DNA of 37,339 bases from Perkinsus marinus ATCC 50983 (lineage: Eukaryota > Perkinsozoa > Perkinsida > Perkinsidae), in NCBI RefSeq assembly GCF_000006405.1, contig NW_003215602.1:51001-88339 (forward strand). The letters run 5' to 3'. The first letter of the stretch is position 1; each line of letters begins with the position of its first letter. The notes under the pieces are model-generated. The model ran no database searches, was not told the origin of the DNA, and was given only the letters and a program-made list of their open reading frames with translations. Shown here piece after piece: positions 9,149-19,737 of the stretch. The translations under genes were made by a program, and so were the position numbers.

Positions 9149-10637
9149 GGTTTCAGCGAAGCTGCCAAGTTCAGCAAAGATTTTATTGTGAAGGCGGTGA
9201 AAGAATACCCGGACTTGGAGCTCGACGCAATTGTCGCCTTCGGGATTTCGAGTTGGCGACACCAAATGTGAGAGCGGGATAGTCGCTTTGACTGGCTCCT
9301 TTGTCCCAATGATTGACGGCGCTTGCTGCTGCCATCAAACTCGCTGATGCGCGGTTAGCTGAGCCATCGGATGCGGTGCGTAAACAAGTCTATAACCGTC
9401 GATATGCTTGCGAGCAAGAGCGTCACGATGGCATTCGTGGGCCTGGGAAGACTTTCTACGAGCTAAAGGGGTAAGTTGAGAGCCTGCCCAGCCCACCCAG
9501 AGACGACACCCAAGCATTCTGCCTGGCGTCATCTCTCGACCCCAATGATGACTATTTCGCATTCTTCAGCTGCCTGTCAATCCTCCGCAACCACGCGGAT
9601 TCTACAATCCTTGTGGGTGATTTCACCCACAATTTATCGTGGGTTGGAATACCCACATTATTGTTGGGCACTCACTCTCGAAAAGGCGCATTTCAATTAC
9701 TCTCGATTGGTTACAGCAGTCGCGAGGATTCTGAGCATGTAGAGGCTGGTATGAGAGGAATTGTCCACTGGTGCGAGAGATTGGGTATCCCGCACCATCC
9801 GTTCATCCTGATCGCAGATTGTGCGGGTTGCTTCGGAAGGGCATTTGAGGCGGTAGTGCAGCTCTCAATACTGATGGTTGTTCGCCAGGAATGTCGTTCA
9901 CAGGTTCACGGGCTCTTCATTCCCGACCGGCTCGACGGAAATTATCGTCTCCCACCCTCTTTATCAGTCTCGGCCACGACACCACCTATTAATGTACGTG
10001 TGCATTGCCATGTGCGCATGCGCGACAACATTAATAAAGCACTCAAGAAGTATATTAAGCCTGCGAACGCAGGCGAGAAGCGATGGGCAGAGAAGCAGAA
10101 GGAGAGCTTTAGACAAGCTATTGCCTTCATACAGAACTCATCGTGTGAAAGACACTTCCGAATTGCATGTCAACTCATGGTGTCGGCTTGGGAGCTTCAT
10201 CATAAAGAGATGGTCGACTATTTTCGAGAGCATTGGGTACACAAGAAATGCATGTGGGCACAGGGAGTACCGGATGATGTGATGCCGCTCTTGATAGAAC
10301 CTAAGCAAGACACAAATGCTCGATGTCAGATACCAAACTACATTTCAAGAAGTAATAATGCATGCGAAGGAATGAATAACGCACTCAAATACGGTAAGTC
10401 TTACATGAAACCACCATTCATATCACTCTTTAATGCGGCTCTGACCTGGTCAGCCTGATCAGGAAAGCTGTCTTAGGTATGATAGAAAAAGGTACATCGA
10501 TAGCTGACCTTACCAGCCAACTCTGTACGGATGCAAGTCTGTACGGACTATGGCCGCCAAACAGCCCTTATAAGAGTCTTATACCTCCGACTACTCCTGG
10601 CTCTGCAGCCCTCTTGACCACACCTACGGGAAGGTGA
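9149..10637 (+). pseudogene. Mutator-like element (MULE) transposase, broken
   Basis: Three coding segments in different frames. 9149-9267 starts G-F-S-E-A-A-K-F-S and precedes a stop. About 9309-9470 ends at a good splice donor (GTAAGT, 9471). About 9500-10637 is the catalytic core. The core shows the MULE pattern: V-G-D-F-T-H with W-V-G-I-P and L-L-L-G-T, then I-A-D-C-A-G, and S-N-N-A-C-E-G-M-N-N near the end. The last ~60 codons follow in a shifted frame because of a 14-bp insertion at 10,440-10,461; removing it would restore continuity. The stop after the first segment and the frame change near 9,270-9,310 indicate decay. No terminal inverted repeats were identified. Confidence 0.65.
10440..10461. 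repeat. 14-bp inverted-triplication insertion in MULE frame (S = CTGACC)
   Basis: w=T, x=A; two of 14 determined bases differ. The reading frame downstream continues as plausible transposase when the 14 bp are disregarded, which supports an insertion. Confidence 0.65.
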
Positions 10638-10674
10638 AGTTTGTCAATTCCTCAACTGAAGCAGGCAGTCCTAA

Positions 10675-10709
10675 CGTAGTTATGCATTGATGATCAATGC
10701 ATAACTACG
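10675..10709. repeat. Perfect hairpin, 16-bp arms, 3-nt loop
   Basis: Arms 10,675-10,690 and 10,694-10,709 around TGA, just after the MULE remnant. It is followed by further partial copies of the same words. Confidence 0.8.
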
Positions 10710-11535
10710 ATCAATGATTGATCTCTTTATGCGTTGTCCACGGTTTCAACTTTAGTGGATATTGCATCGTAAACTCATCTCGTAGACGCTAACTCAATCA
10801 ATCAAAGGTTTCTTATTTCATCGTATCAGCATCAGCGACTCAAGTTCCTGCAATCCAACATCAATGTCTTGTGCGCTTGGCTCGTTTGAAGCTGTACCCC
10901 TCGAGTTTTACGTGCGTTTTTTCAACTGGTTTCAGCCACCCGGATGTTACTTTATTGACGCTATCCAGTGTTCGAGTTCGACGAGCTTTGACGCAATCTA
11001 TGTGTTATAAGAGAATTTTATTTTCTCACACGGCCTCATATCATCCTGAGAGGATGAGTTTGGTATGATGATCACTGAAGATTTTCCGGCCATAAGTCAT
11101 TCATCTTGGTGTGAGTAGAAAGTCCTACGCTGTTGCCGACTTGGTAACACTTGATACCGATGTGTAAGCAACTCGATGAATTCTCTGTTGGGTGACTGAA
11201 TAACCGTTATTCAGTTAGTCCGAACACTGTCCTGTGACACAGGACCTGTGTGCATCTTCGTCATCAATCTATCCGGCGTGTCTAACCTCTTCATATCACT
11301 CAATTTCAACTATTCTGTCTGCTGCCTATGGAAAATTACATACAACTCAACAGTTGAGTCAACACTAACGCAGGAGTAGTTGTCAGACAGGTAATAAAAG
11401 TAGTAATGATGATTGTCGTCACTAGGATCTCCAACAATGGGCAATATGCTGTCATTGTACCCTCTAGGAGTAAAAGTAGGTCTACACTAGATTCTAGCGC
11501 GGAAGCGATATACACTAGGCAGGATGAACGACGAC
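10710..11535. other. Intergenic, no gene seen
   Basis: The 3' side of the UbiA gene. Only short frames without motifs. It contains one 14-bp inverted triplication (11,230-11,251) and a 10-bp-arm palindrome just upstream of it. Confidence 0.5.
11230..11251. repeat. 14-bp inverted-triplication insertion (S = CCTGTG)
   Basis: Perfect pattern with w=T and x=T. No paralogous locus is available. Confidence 0.7.
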
Positions 11536-12945
11536 TCAAGCGAGAACTTGGCTAGACCATGCGTGAAGGATATAGGGGGACACCAGTGCGACCTGCATGT
11601 AGAATATGGGCAATGTATGCTTGTTTACGCTGGTATCCCTCTCGGGAGAATACATCGACAGAAGTATATCACTGACATAGTAGAGGGTTAGGACAACGGA
11701 CCCTAGCAGAACATAAGAAACCTGAACGAATCCATTATAGTCGGCGAAATGTGGTCATACACATAAAAGGCAATTTATGAGTCCGTGTGGTATACTATGT
11801 TGTACACATATAAATAGTGCGCAAATATTAACCACAGCCACAACCTGTTACTATCATAATGCTGATGAGGGAGTGCACAACGATGAAAGTCATATTATTA
11901 GCACAACTATTCGTTTCTTTCTGACCAACAAGACGGGAACTTACCACAGCTGAACTCAAGCTCAGGGCCAACATAAGCTGTACGGCTCTTCGCTTGCCGA
12001 TCTTCACAGCGGTTGTGTTCTTCCCAACTTGTGCATCATCGTCGATATCGATTAGTTCTCCATAGAAATGACTTTGCGTCATCGCCAGCCAGTGAAATAC
12101 CCACCCACCTGAGACGACATGTTTGAGTGATTGAGATTAGCAAAGAGGTTAAATTGAGAGACAGTTCGATCATTAAATAGAATCAGGGAGGGAATGATGC
12201 CGAACATGAAATATCAACTGCTAGGAAAGGTTTAGCCTCGAGAGAAGAACTATACTCGCAAATTCCGAATCAGTGTTGGAGGAATATATGCTCGGTTTCT
12301 TCAACTGAGTTTTCACTATAAAAGTGTTCATGTGAATTCGGGTAGGAATGTACAGAAACCTATTAGCGTCTCTCAAAATTCCATCAGAATTCCCGTATTG
12401 TGCACATTCTCTACAACCTTCTCGTCATTACCGATTGATGGTATCGGGACGTTGTTCACATCACAAGAGAACATAGTGTAACAGGAAGAAATGACGAGCA
12501 TGCACGGCAGCTCCCAAGGGCCCCTCCGACCAAGCGATATGGGAGGAACGTTATAGAGAATGTTTCCGACGATATGGAAGACACCCCATTTGAGTGGTTT
12601 CAGGCTTCCACTCGAGAGCACGAGTACGGCCATCGGACATACGATACTGAGTGCCATGATTGGGGGTAACTGAGCGAGTTGGGATTTGCTCGCTCTGGCG
12701 CCCCATGTGAAGTTCCCTTTCCGTGAATGTAGTTGATCGACATCAAAATCTACCATATCATTCATACCAAACATGAGTAGATTGAGGGGAAATGTGCAAA
12801 CGAGGAGACCAATGTAGAAGGGCAATGTCTTGAAGACGTGCCAGTGCCCCCCCGTGGGCCAGAGGTACAGCCAAGCCGTGACAAACCATACACGAGGACG
12901 CGCTAGCATCACTGTACTTCGAAGGGTCAGGTATTCCGGGGACAT
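11536..12945 (-). CDS. UbiA-family prenyltransferase, three exons (287 aa)
   Basis: Exons at 12945-12432, 12108-11945 and 11721-11536 join in frame (514+164+186 nt = 288 codons with stop). Introns begin GTAATG and GTAAGT and end TCTCAG and TTCAG. The product is a polytopic membrane protein with both UbiA Asp-rich motifs: N-D-M-V-D-F-D-V-D (62-70) and D-I-D-D-D (192-196), followed by G-K-N-T-T-A-V-K-I-G. These motifs bind Mg-diphosphate when a prenyl group is moved onto an acceptor; the acceptor cannot be told. The length fits the family (about 280-310 aa). Start chosen at M-S-P-E-Y-L because homology-like sequence begins there; the frame stays open 61 codons upstream. No frameshift or palindrome insertion lies in the exons. 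Two truncated copies (3.6-4.5 and 13.6-14.2 kb) sit in the repeated units. Confidence 0.75.
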
Positions 12946-13560
12946 GAGGGAATGTGGAAAAACGTGCAGGTCAATCGTGTCGATTTGTTTATGGAAGATG
13001 CTTATAGAAGCTTTGCGTTTGATAGCAACCCGTTGCGTTTGATGGGAAATGCGAGTGCATATGTTCACGGGATTCCCATGAACATGCGCACAAGCGATTT
13101 CGGGTCCGAAATCGGTGTTCCCAATCAAGACAAATGCAAAGACTTGAATCCTAGGAAATGAATAATGAAGATCCAGAACGTGTCTGCCTACGCAAGGCTG
13201 CGGGGAAACATGCTCTCAGCGACGCACGACGTAGTTGCTCTTACAATAGTCTAGATTCCTTGCAGCGCATTCACGTGTATAACATCCAACGTGGGGAAAT
13301 GTGCACGTGGTCAACTCTGTACGTTGTTGAAAATATGAAAATTCCGATGGAACTCTGGAAAATCCTCGCTAGGACTTCGTGACAGAGAGAAGGAGTGCGT
13401 TTAGTCCGCATTCTCTCGTTTCATCAAGCAGTGTACAATTTAACGGTATAGGGATGACAATGCTCTCTGCTTCGCCTCTTGTCCTTACCGGCGTTCGAGT
13501 TGTCATGAGCAACTCGTGTGTTGGACTCAACCGTAGCGAGAAGCTGCATCTTAGCGAGTG
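12946..13560. other. 5' side of the UbiA gene
   Basis: No supportable gene. 13,455-13,555 is a fragment of the unit B/E 3' flank (compare 16,310-16,410), so this interval is already part of the duplicated mosaic. Confidence 0.4.
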
Positions 13561-14160
13561 CAGAACGTCACATTATTCACAGGACTATTCGTTTCTTTAT
13601 GACTAACAAGACAAGAACGTGCCATAGCTTAACTCAAATTCAGAGCCAACACCATCTGTTAGGCCTTCGCTTGCCGATCCTTACACTGTAAGGATTAGTG
13701 GAATATCCACTCACCTGAAAAACCGACATGCTTAAGCAATCGAGATTAGCATCAAGGTTTTATAATAAAGACACTTCGACCATCTAATGGAACGAGGGCG
13801 AGGAAATGATGCCGAACACGAAGTATCAACTGTTCGAAAAGGAACTCAGCCCCGAGAGAAGAAATACACTCGCAAATTCCACATCAGTGTTGGAGGAATA
13901 GCGCTCGCTTTCGTCAGTTAATATTTCACTATACAAGTCTTTATGTGAATTCGGATTCAACTTCAACCCGAATTCAACCGTTGAATTGCACAGAAACCAA
14001 TAAGAATCCGTTAGACCTTCCACATTATCAGCAACCATGTGCATGTTTTCCCACAAGCTCCTCATTATCACCGATTGATGGTATCGGGATGTTATTCACA
14101 TCACAAGACAACATAGTATAACAGGAAGAAATAAGGAGCACGCACAGCAGCTCCCAAGGG
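13560..14160 (-). pseudogene. Truncated UbiA gene copy B
   Basis: Matches 11,880-12,530 of the intact gene with gaps: a piece of intron 2 and exon 2 (lost near 13,680-13,700, where a 9-bp-arm palindrome sits), intron 1 and the 3' end of exon 1. It stops at the same CCAAGGGCC junction to integrase sequence as copy A, so the fusion predates the duplication of units A and B. It cannot encode the second catalytic motif. Confidence 0.55.
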
Positions 14161-14166
14161 CCTCTG

Positions 14167-14308
14167 CGCCACTCGTTGGCAGATACTGCCATTCAGCACT
14201 TGCCAATTCCTGCAGACATTGTTGCGTATGAAGGTACCCCTACGACGACCGAGGCAGTCGCCTCCAACAGTGACCGTCCCTGTCTCGATTTCTTTATTTT
14301 TTCATAGG
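14167..14308 (+). pseudogene. Integrase-derived scrap, copy B
   Basis: Same frame as copy A (R-H-S-L-A-D-T-A-I-Q), open about 19 codons longer, ending at TAG next to TTTTTTCATAG. That motif precedes the conserved GTGATCTATCCGT block of all A, B and D units and resembles a splice acceptor. Confidence 0.4.
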
Positions 14309-14637
14309 TGATCTATCCGTGTACAGTTTGTGGCACCTGTTTATACCGCACAAGGTTGTGCGGAATCTTGTTCATTGATAGCGTTTTATGTGAAATACGC
14401 GAGTTGATCGATATTGTTTGGGCAGAAGGGCTCCGGAATGAGGGAGACTTCTGAGAATATTTTCTTCCGGTAGCATCGGGATATGTTCGAACTTCGATAG
14501 CGAGTTGTAAGCATCTTCTGGTCGCTAACTCGTCATCTAGCGGCGATGCCAGTGTTGGCTTGATCGAAAAAACGCTTCACTAAAAGCCTCGAATTGAGTA
14601 TCATGTGTAGTAACTTTTCATCTCATCCTTCCCATCC

Positions 14638-15078
14638 ATGTATAGATCGAACTGCAAGTTGGTGATCTTGGTCCTGGTGATTTCGGTGCTATCAGTGTTT
14701 GCCGGACCTCCCCACGGCCGCTACCTCGGATCTGACTTGGAGCCTAGTTATCTTCGAATAGATGCGGAATTCACCGGGGAGAGCGATCCTCTAAGCCTTG
14801 ATTTCAGTATCGTATGCGGTGCTACCCGTAAAAGGTTCGAAGCGTGGTTCAAAGTCGGGATTTGGCTGCGTGCCCAGAACATATATGCAATCGAATCCCC
14901 TCTAGATAAGTATAAGCAACTTCTATCCTTCTACAACAAGGAATGCGGCCGCACTCGAGCAAGTACGCCCGATTTCTACAACTTCTACTACGACCAAAAA
15001 GCTGATATCGTCTCTGTTAAAATCGAAGGGCCTGGAAGGGAGAAGAAGACGATTAACCTATATAAGAAAGATTCGTAA
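14638..15078 (+). CDS. Small secreted protein, family member 2 (146 aa)
   Basis: A single-exon frame. The signal peptide (1-22) is nearly identical to that of member 1. The mature part has conserved C60 and C103, the G-A-T-R-K-R-F-E-A-W stretch, L-L-S-F-Y-N-K-E-C-G-R, P-D-F-Y-N-F-Y-Y-D, and a Lys-rich tail. Residues 46-58 and 72-86 differ strongly from member 1 while the flanks stay alike. Member 3 is its closest relative. An out-of-frame ATG lies 44 nt upstream. Function unknown; secretion is the only supported property. Confidence 0.75.
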   Translation: MYRSNCKLVILVLVISVLSVFAGPPHGRYLGSDLEPSYLRIDAEFTGESDPLSLDFSIVCGATRKRFEAWFKVGIWLRAQNIYAIESPLDKYKQLLSFYNKECGRTRASTPDFYNFYYDQKADIVSVKIEGPGREKKTINLYKKDS

Positions 15079-15975
15079 TTTTGGCACCGTTAGCTTGGAG
15101 GGGATGAGATGGCCTCCCGCTGAGGATAGTCTACTGTAACATTCCTTCTAGCATCGTCCTTTTCTCCCGTCAGATGCTTTCATTATAAATCTTTCATTCA
15201 ACATCCACCCGCGGATAAATGATTATTACTTTTCCCAATCTCATCGGCACTTTTTATCGGAAATTTCATTCGAAAGGATGGATATATAATCATCTTTTAT
15301 GGGCTAGAGTGTATACATTTTCCTTGGAGTATACTGAGCATGCATCTGCCCATACGAAGAGTCACGTTCGGTTGGTCATATCATCGAGCCGATTATGAGG
15401 TCTTATTGGTTGTCTCAGTCGGGGCATGCTTATCGATAGCGTACAGCTTTTGAGGATCTTAGAGATTTACAGGGTCTGTCCAGGTTGCTTTGTCGCGTTC
15501 TATCAAGTGAGTAACCGTACGTAACATCTTGCTACACTAACTCAAGACGCAAGACCTGCGAGATGGAGGCGTCTCACCCGGCATGCGCCGCGCTTTACAT
15601 TCAATCTGGTCGACAGATTTTGGTGTAGTCGGACGAGACGCGTCAATGTAACGAATACTTTTGAGTTAGTATAGTGAGTATGATCGTACTGTATGTTAAT
15701 ATGCTGAGTGATTCACCGTCGTACCTGTCGTAGTGATAGACACTTGTCGGTTGAGGATCTCAGCACTGTGATGTGGACCGAATCCCTGTGCTCTTTACAA
15801 TGTGGAGATAGCATAATTCATCTCTGTATTTCACTCAACGTTTGAATGACTGTGATGCTCTGAAGTCAAGGCGCTCCTTCCCTACAGAGCGCTGGTCGAC
15901 GAGCTCAACGTCGCAGTGTTGGTAGGTTCGCGAGTGAATGACTGGAGCCACGTCCAAGACGCGACATCAGAGCTG

Positions 15976-15997
15976 GTGACAGGCTGTCACTGACAGC
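15976..15997. repeat. 14-bp inverted-triplication insertion (S = TGACAG)
   Basis: Perfect pattern, w=G and x=C. Also present at 35,873-35,894 with one mismatch, so it predates the B/E duplication. Confidence 0.75.
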
Positions 15998-16576
15998 ACG
16001 TCGAACAACAACTTGGTTATACGAATTTGTGTCAATCAAGCCGTTCGCAGCATCGGGTACACCCCAGAGTTGAGAGGTAAATTCGATGCTAAGAATCTTG
16101 GCATCGATTCTTGTATCAATGCTATGGATGGATGAGCTGCACTCATGAGTGATTAACTCGCATTTTCCTACTTCTCAATGTCATCATTGTGAATATCAAG
16201 TCTCTCAGTTTCGTAGGATCCCCCGCGTTTATATTGTTAAGAAACCTAGTATATCTCTCGCCAAGTTCAAGCAATGTACGATGCAACCTTATCAACCGTA
16301 TAAGAATAACGATGATCTCTGCTTCGCCTCTTGTCCTAACCGGCGTTTGAGTTGTCATAAGCAACTCGTTTGTTGGATTCATCCGTAGCGAGAAGCTGTA
16401 TCTTCAGCGGTTGATATCGTATACACCTCTTTATCGTGGTGTAAGGGTATACCGGTCGAGACGAAGCCCTTCGAAGCTATGCTGAATGTTAATCGCGAAA
16501 GCAGAGAATTCTTCAAAAGTAGGTTGATCAGCGAGAACACTCATAATGCAGATACAAGGGCTCTGAGACGAAGCCG

Positions 16577-16598
16577 ATTTACAGTGTAAATTTTACAC
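16577..16598. repeat. 14-bp inverted-triplication insertion (S = TTTACA)
   Basis: Perfect pattern, w=A and x=C, shared with unit E (36,501-36,522) but missing in unit C (near 25,535), where AAGCCGATTT runs straight into CTCCAGTTG. Confidence 0.8.
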
Positions 16599-17195
16599 CA
16601 GTTGAAGATAATGTTTTGTAGCACTTTTCCGCGCTGAAGTTTTGAATCTATGGTGCGAGAATGAAAGCAATGAAAACACCATTCTTCCTCAGAACCAAGG
16701 CTTTCAATAAACGACTGTTCCCACTTCTCATGAAGCTTCGAAATGTCTGCAAAGTACCAGTGTGAGGATATGTGTTTGCTTCCGTCGATTGAATTCGTTA
16801 GTTTCCTCAACAAATTGTGGAAATCCACACACGATTCTGCCAAAATTTCCTCAGAATTTCCATTTAGTCGACCATGTGCATATATTCCTATGCTGCAAAG
16901 TGCAACGAAAGATCAACACTGCATCATTTCCATATCAAATTCAATTTTTCAAGAAAAGTTTATTTTTTTCTCCCTTTTGTTACTATTCGGTTCATTTTGT
17001 CAACCCTTTATAGATTTGGCTGATATTTTTATATTTTGGGAATATTACACCCAATTTGTTGATTTTTTACTTTTTATTAAACATTTTCTCCAAAATTTCA
17101 ATAAAATACCAATAATAATTAATGTTATACCCAGTCTATTTGAAAGCATAGGAGTTTAAATAAAACTCCTTTGCTTTCAAATTAAACTGTTTAAT

Positions 17196-17357
17196 TCAGC
17201 CCAGAACACACTTGTAAAACTGCGCAATCTGACCTGAGCTGAGATTCGTGTCGATGACGTCCAGGAACTCGATAACATGCGAAGTTCCGTTCAACGAGTA
17301 ATTATCCTCGAAAACTATTTTCTCGGCGATATTTTTACCATCAAAATCTGTACGAAT
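17196..17357 (-). pseudogene. Conserved minus-strand exon, split by a transposon
   Basis: The minus-strand frame ends in S-S-G-Q-I-A-Q-F and contains Y-S-L-x-x-T-S-H-V-I-E-F-L-D-V. The same frame is open in unit E (37,120-37,285) and unit D (29,419-29,616). Here it is cut by the hAT-like element; the rest of the exon lies beyond 18,711. Family unknown. Confidence 0.35.
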
Positions 17358-18702
17358 CATACCCCGGCATTTTGGCGGGATGAGAATAGTCGAGAATTCC
17401 CGTCAACATGCCGAACCGTTATTCTCTCTCGTTTTCGTCTCGCGAGATTTCGCGAAATTTCGCGGAATATTTCGTCAGGCGACGCACGTGTGCGCCAACA
17501 GGAAAGCAAAAAATTGGCTCAACTGACATTGCTCCGCCATTAAGCCGAAATATCGCGCGCCATGTACTACACATGTAGTATATACTACATAGTATATATT
17601 ATTTGCAGCGCTTATTTCATATGCCTTGTCCGCAAAGTCCTTCTTGTCGTTCTCGTTCACCGGAACCGGCTAGGTCGCCAGGTGAAGACTCCACAATACG
17701 TCTTGTTGATCTCACGGCCATCATCGATGATCTGGGCAACGACCAAGGCAACGACCAGCTGGTCACAGAGTGACCACTATTAAGATCCCTTGAACTGGGG
17801 TTTATACCGCCTCTGGAAAGCGCTCAATCAAAAGCACTGGTTCTCAACCCGAACTTTCCAATGGCTATCCTATATGCCATTCCCGTCCAATGCCATACAA
17901 GATAGCCAGCCTAAATCTGGGCGCGTATACCAGGTACAGGTATACTATACCTGTACCGAGAAATGTTATTCCCTTAGATGCCGCATAGGCACAGGTCTTT
18001 GGCCAAAAGTGGAGTATGAGGCTCAACCTTTGAGCACCAAGTTACTATTTAACTAGCCGTTATCACGTTCTAGGCTTTTTCACTCGTGTCACGTTCTGTA
18101 GTCAGACTGAGTATCACAGACTTCCAATGAGGTCTTTCGTTGGTAGTGCGGATTCAATAAGAATCCACAAACTCTTTGGCGGCAAGTGGCATCCTGCTTA
18201 CTACACACCAATTAATATAGTCGTATATACTATGATAATAATACTATAATATAGTACTATCATCACAAATCACAGATTACAAATTACTATAGCACGAAAT
18301 GTTTATCGCAGAGATTTGGTTAGAACTACTGGATACTCCCGACTCATGATCCGCGACGTGTGAGATACTGTACGCCTTAGAGAACAAGGCCATTTAAAGC
18401 GCGACAGGTCTCTGGTACAGTCGCTCTGCATATAGCGGATGTATTTATATCTCGCACTGCGGTTTGCCGTCTGCGGGACATAAAAACATGAAATAGCACA
18501 AGAATGTTCGTTGCAGTGCCAAACTCAGAGAATAATTCACAGAAGAACTCATTAATAGCTGACTGCAAGATTCGGCGAGAATCCCGCGATATTCTCGCTT
18601 ATTCTCGCGACCCTGCACAGCTCACTATTCTCTCTCGTTCTCGTTCGCGAGACGAGAATAATGCGAGTCTCGACTTTCTCGAGACTCGCATGCCGGGGTA
18701 TG
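17358..18702. mobile_element. hAT-like non-autonomous element, 1,345 bp
   Basis: Begins CATACCCCGGCAT and ends with its inverted copy ATGCCGGGGTATG. It is flanked by an 8-bp direct repeat GTACGAAT (17,350-17,357 and 18,703-18,710). Units E (37,274-37,281) and D (29,588-29,595) show the empty site with one GTACGAAT. Subterminal regions share TATTCTCTCTCGTT and GCGAGA-type words, typical of hAT elements. Inside are only short frames and no transposase, so it depended on another element. Internal palindromes include GGTACAGGTATA (12-bp arms, 17,933-17,957) and a 13-bp-arm hairpin beside the right end. Confidence 0.85.
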
Positions 18703-18710
18703 GTACGAAT

Positions 18711-19300
18711 AGCACTGTGGGGAAATATGCACATGGTCAACAACATAAGAAGTTTTGAGAGATTTTTGGAGTTTCACCTATTTTTCCGTGGAGTGGCCGC
18801 CACTCCACGTAAAATGGTGTTACGCCACTCAGTGGCGTAATACTCTGTGAAAAGCGCGATGCTCGCGGTGATACGCAGTAGTCGTGAAACACGTTTTTCA
18901 CGTGTTTTCCATATCACGGGTGAAACTCCAGTGTTGGTTTCTGTATATTTTTACAACTCCTGAGCTAAGCTGAGGAAAGCAAACATATATCCCTCTAACG
19001 CTGGGATTTCACTCGTGATATGAAAAAAAAGCACATTTCGCTCCGCATGTGAGCAGCGAATAGCGTTCTTCACATGAAGTTTTACACCACCTAACATAAA
19101 ACGGGGGAAACTTCATTGCAATAAGGTGAACATAACTTCCCTACCACTTTTTTGCCGAACCAGGGGGAAATATACAGATAAAGGGACCGATATACAGGTT
19201 GCACCAAATAACTCGCAGAATTCAACGAGTTTCCCAGTGAGAAAGGTCTTCAGAAAGGTCTTCACGAGCGCTTTTCAATGGAAACTTTCCTCGGTTGACG
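18711..19300 (+). repeat. Continuation of unit B flank, shared with unit D
   Basis: Resumes the flank after the transposon and is homologous to 29,596-30,300. Palindromes at 18,787-18,809 and 18,820-18,840 are unique to this copy. No gene seen on the plus strand. Confidence 0.65.
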
Positions 19301-19322
19301 AAGGCGTGCATACTCTAGGTGC

Positions 19323-19691
19323 ATGTATACTAAGGCTGCGGATCGGCTTGCTATGCTCACGGCTCCTGGAGTTGCGCGAGGTCTGATCGACGGGGGTCAA
19401 CGGATGAAACCCTTGACGATTGATCATGGCTTCCCAGGTGAGAGCTGGCTGGCTCCCAATGAACCTCAGCTCACCTGTTTCGTGGTCATCACAGACGCGG
19501 CCACCGGGTACTGAGTCGTGGTCGGTGCTCCGTCCACCGCTACTGAAGTTACGTTGAAGCTGTTCTGGGACCGTTGGGTGTCTTACTTTGGCATTCCTCT
19601 GAGTCTCATGTCGGATAATAGTGCGTTGGATTCTCAAATGATGCGTCACTCGTTGACTGTTAAACAATTGGGAACTCAAGGCAATAGTTAA
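19323..19691 (+). pseudogene. Retroelement integrase core fragment
   Basis: Frame with I-D-H-G-F-P-G, then V-V-I-T-D-A-A-T-G-Y, an internal stop, then A-x-x-V-T-L-K-L-F-W-D-R-W, F-G-I-P-L and S-D-N-S-A-L. This is the first part of an rve integrase core with the two Asp of the D,D(35)E triad; the Glu is missing. Truncated on both sides. The same gene's later part survives at 31,224-31,421. Confidence 0.6.
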
Positions 19692-19737
19692 CGGAATCTA
19701 GAGATTCTATCTACAATCGTACTCATAAAATCATCAA

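Larger units (their letters stand above)
15079..17357 (+). repeat. 3' flank of unit B
   Basis: Long non-coding flank, nearly identical from about 15,300 onward to 35,180-37,281 in unit E. Mirror frames of 79 codons on both strands near 16,143-16,388 carry no motif and are probably chance. The insertions that separate the two copies are almost all palindrome-forming and are in E. AT-rich from 16.9 to 17.2 kb. Confidence 0.75.

Noticed and set aside
9605-9650. GTGGGTGA...TCACCCAC inverted words inside the MULE core, considered as another insertion
   Set aside because: The translated sequence there matches the family without an extra 14 bp and the third copy is absent, so it is probably native sequence.
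16143-16388. Mirror 79-codon frames on both strands, repeated at 36,040-36,354
   Set aside because: The two copies are nearly identical DNA from a recent duplication, so conservation says nothing about coding, and no motif is present.
15079-19300. Interpretation of the long 3' flanks as LTRs
   Set aside because: Flanks differ in length and content between units, no matching direct repeat bounds both sides of a unit, and no primer-binding site or polypurine tract was recognised.
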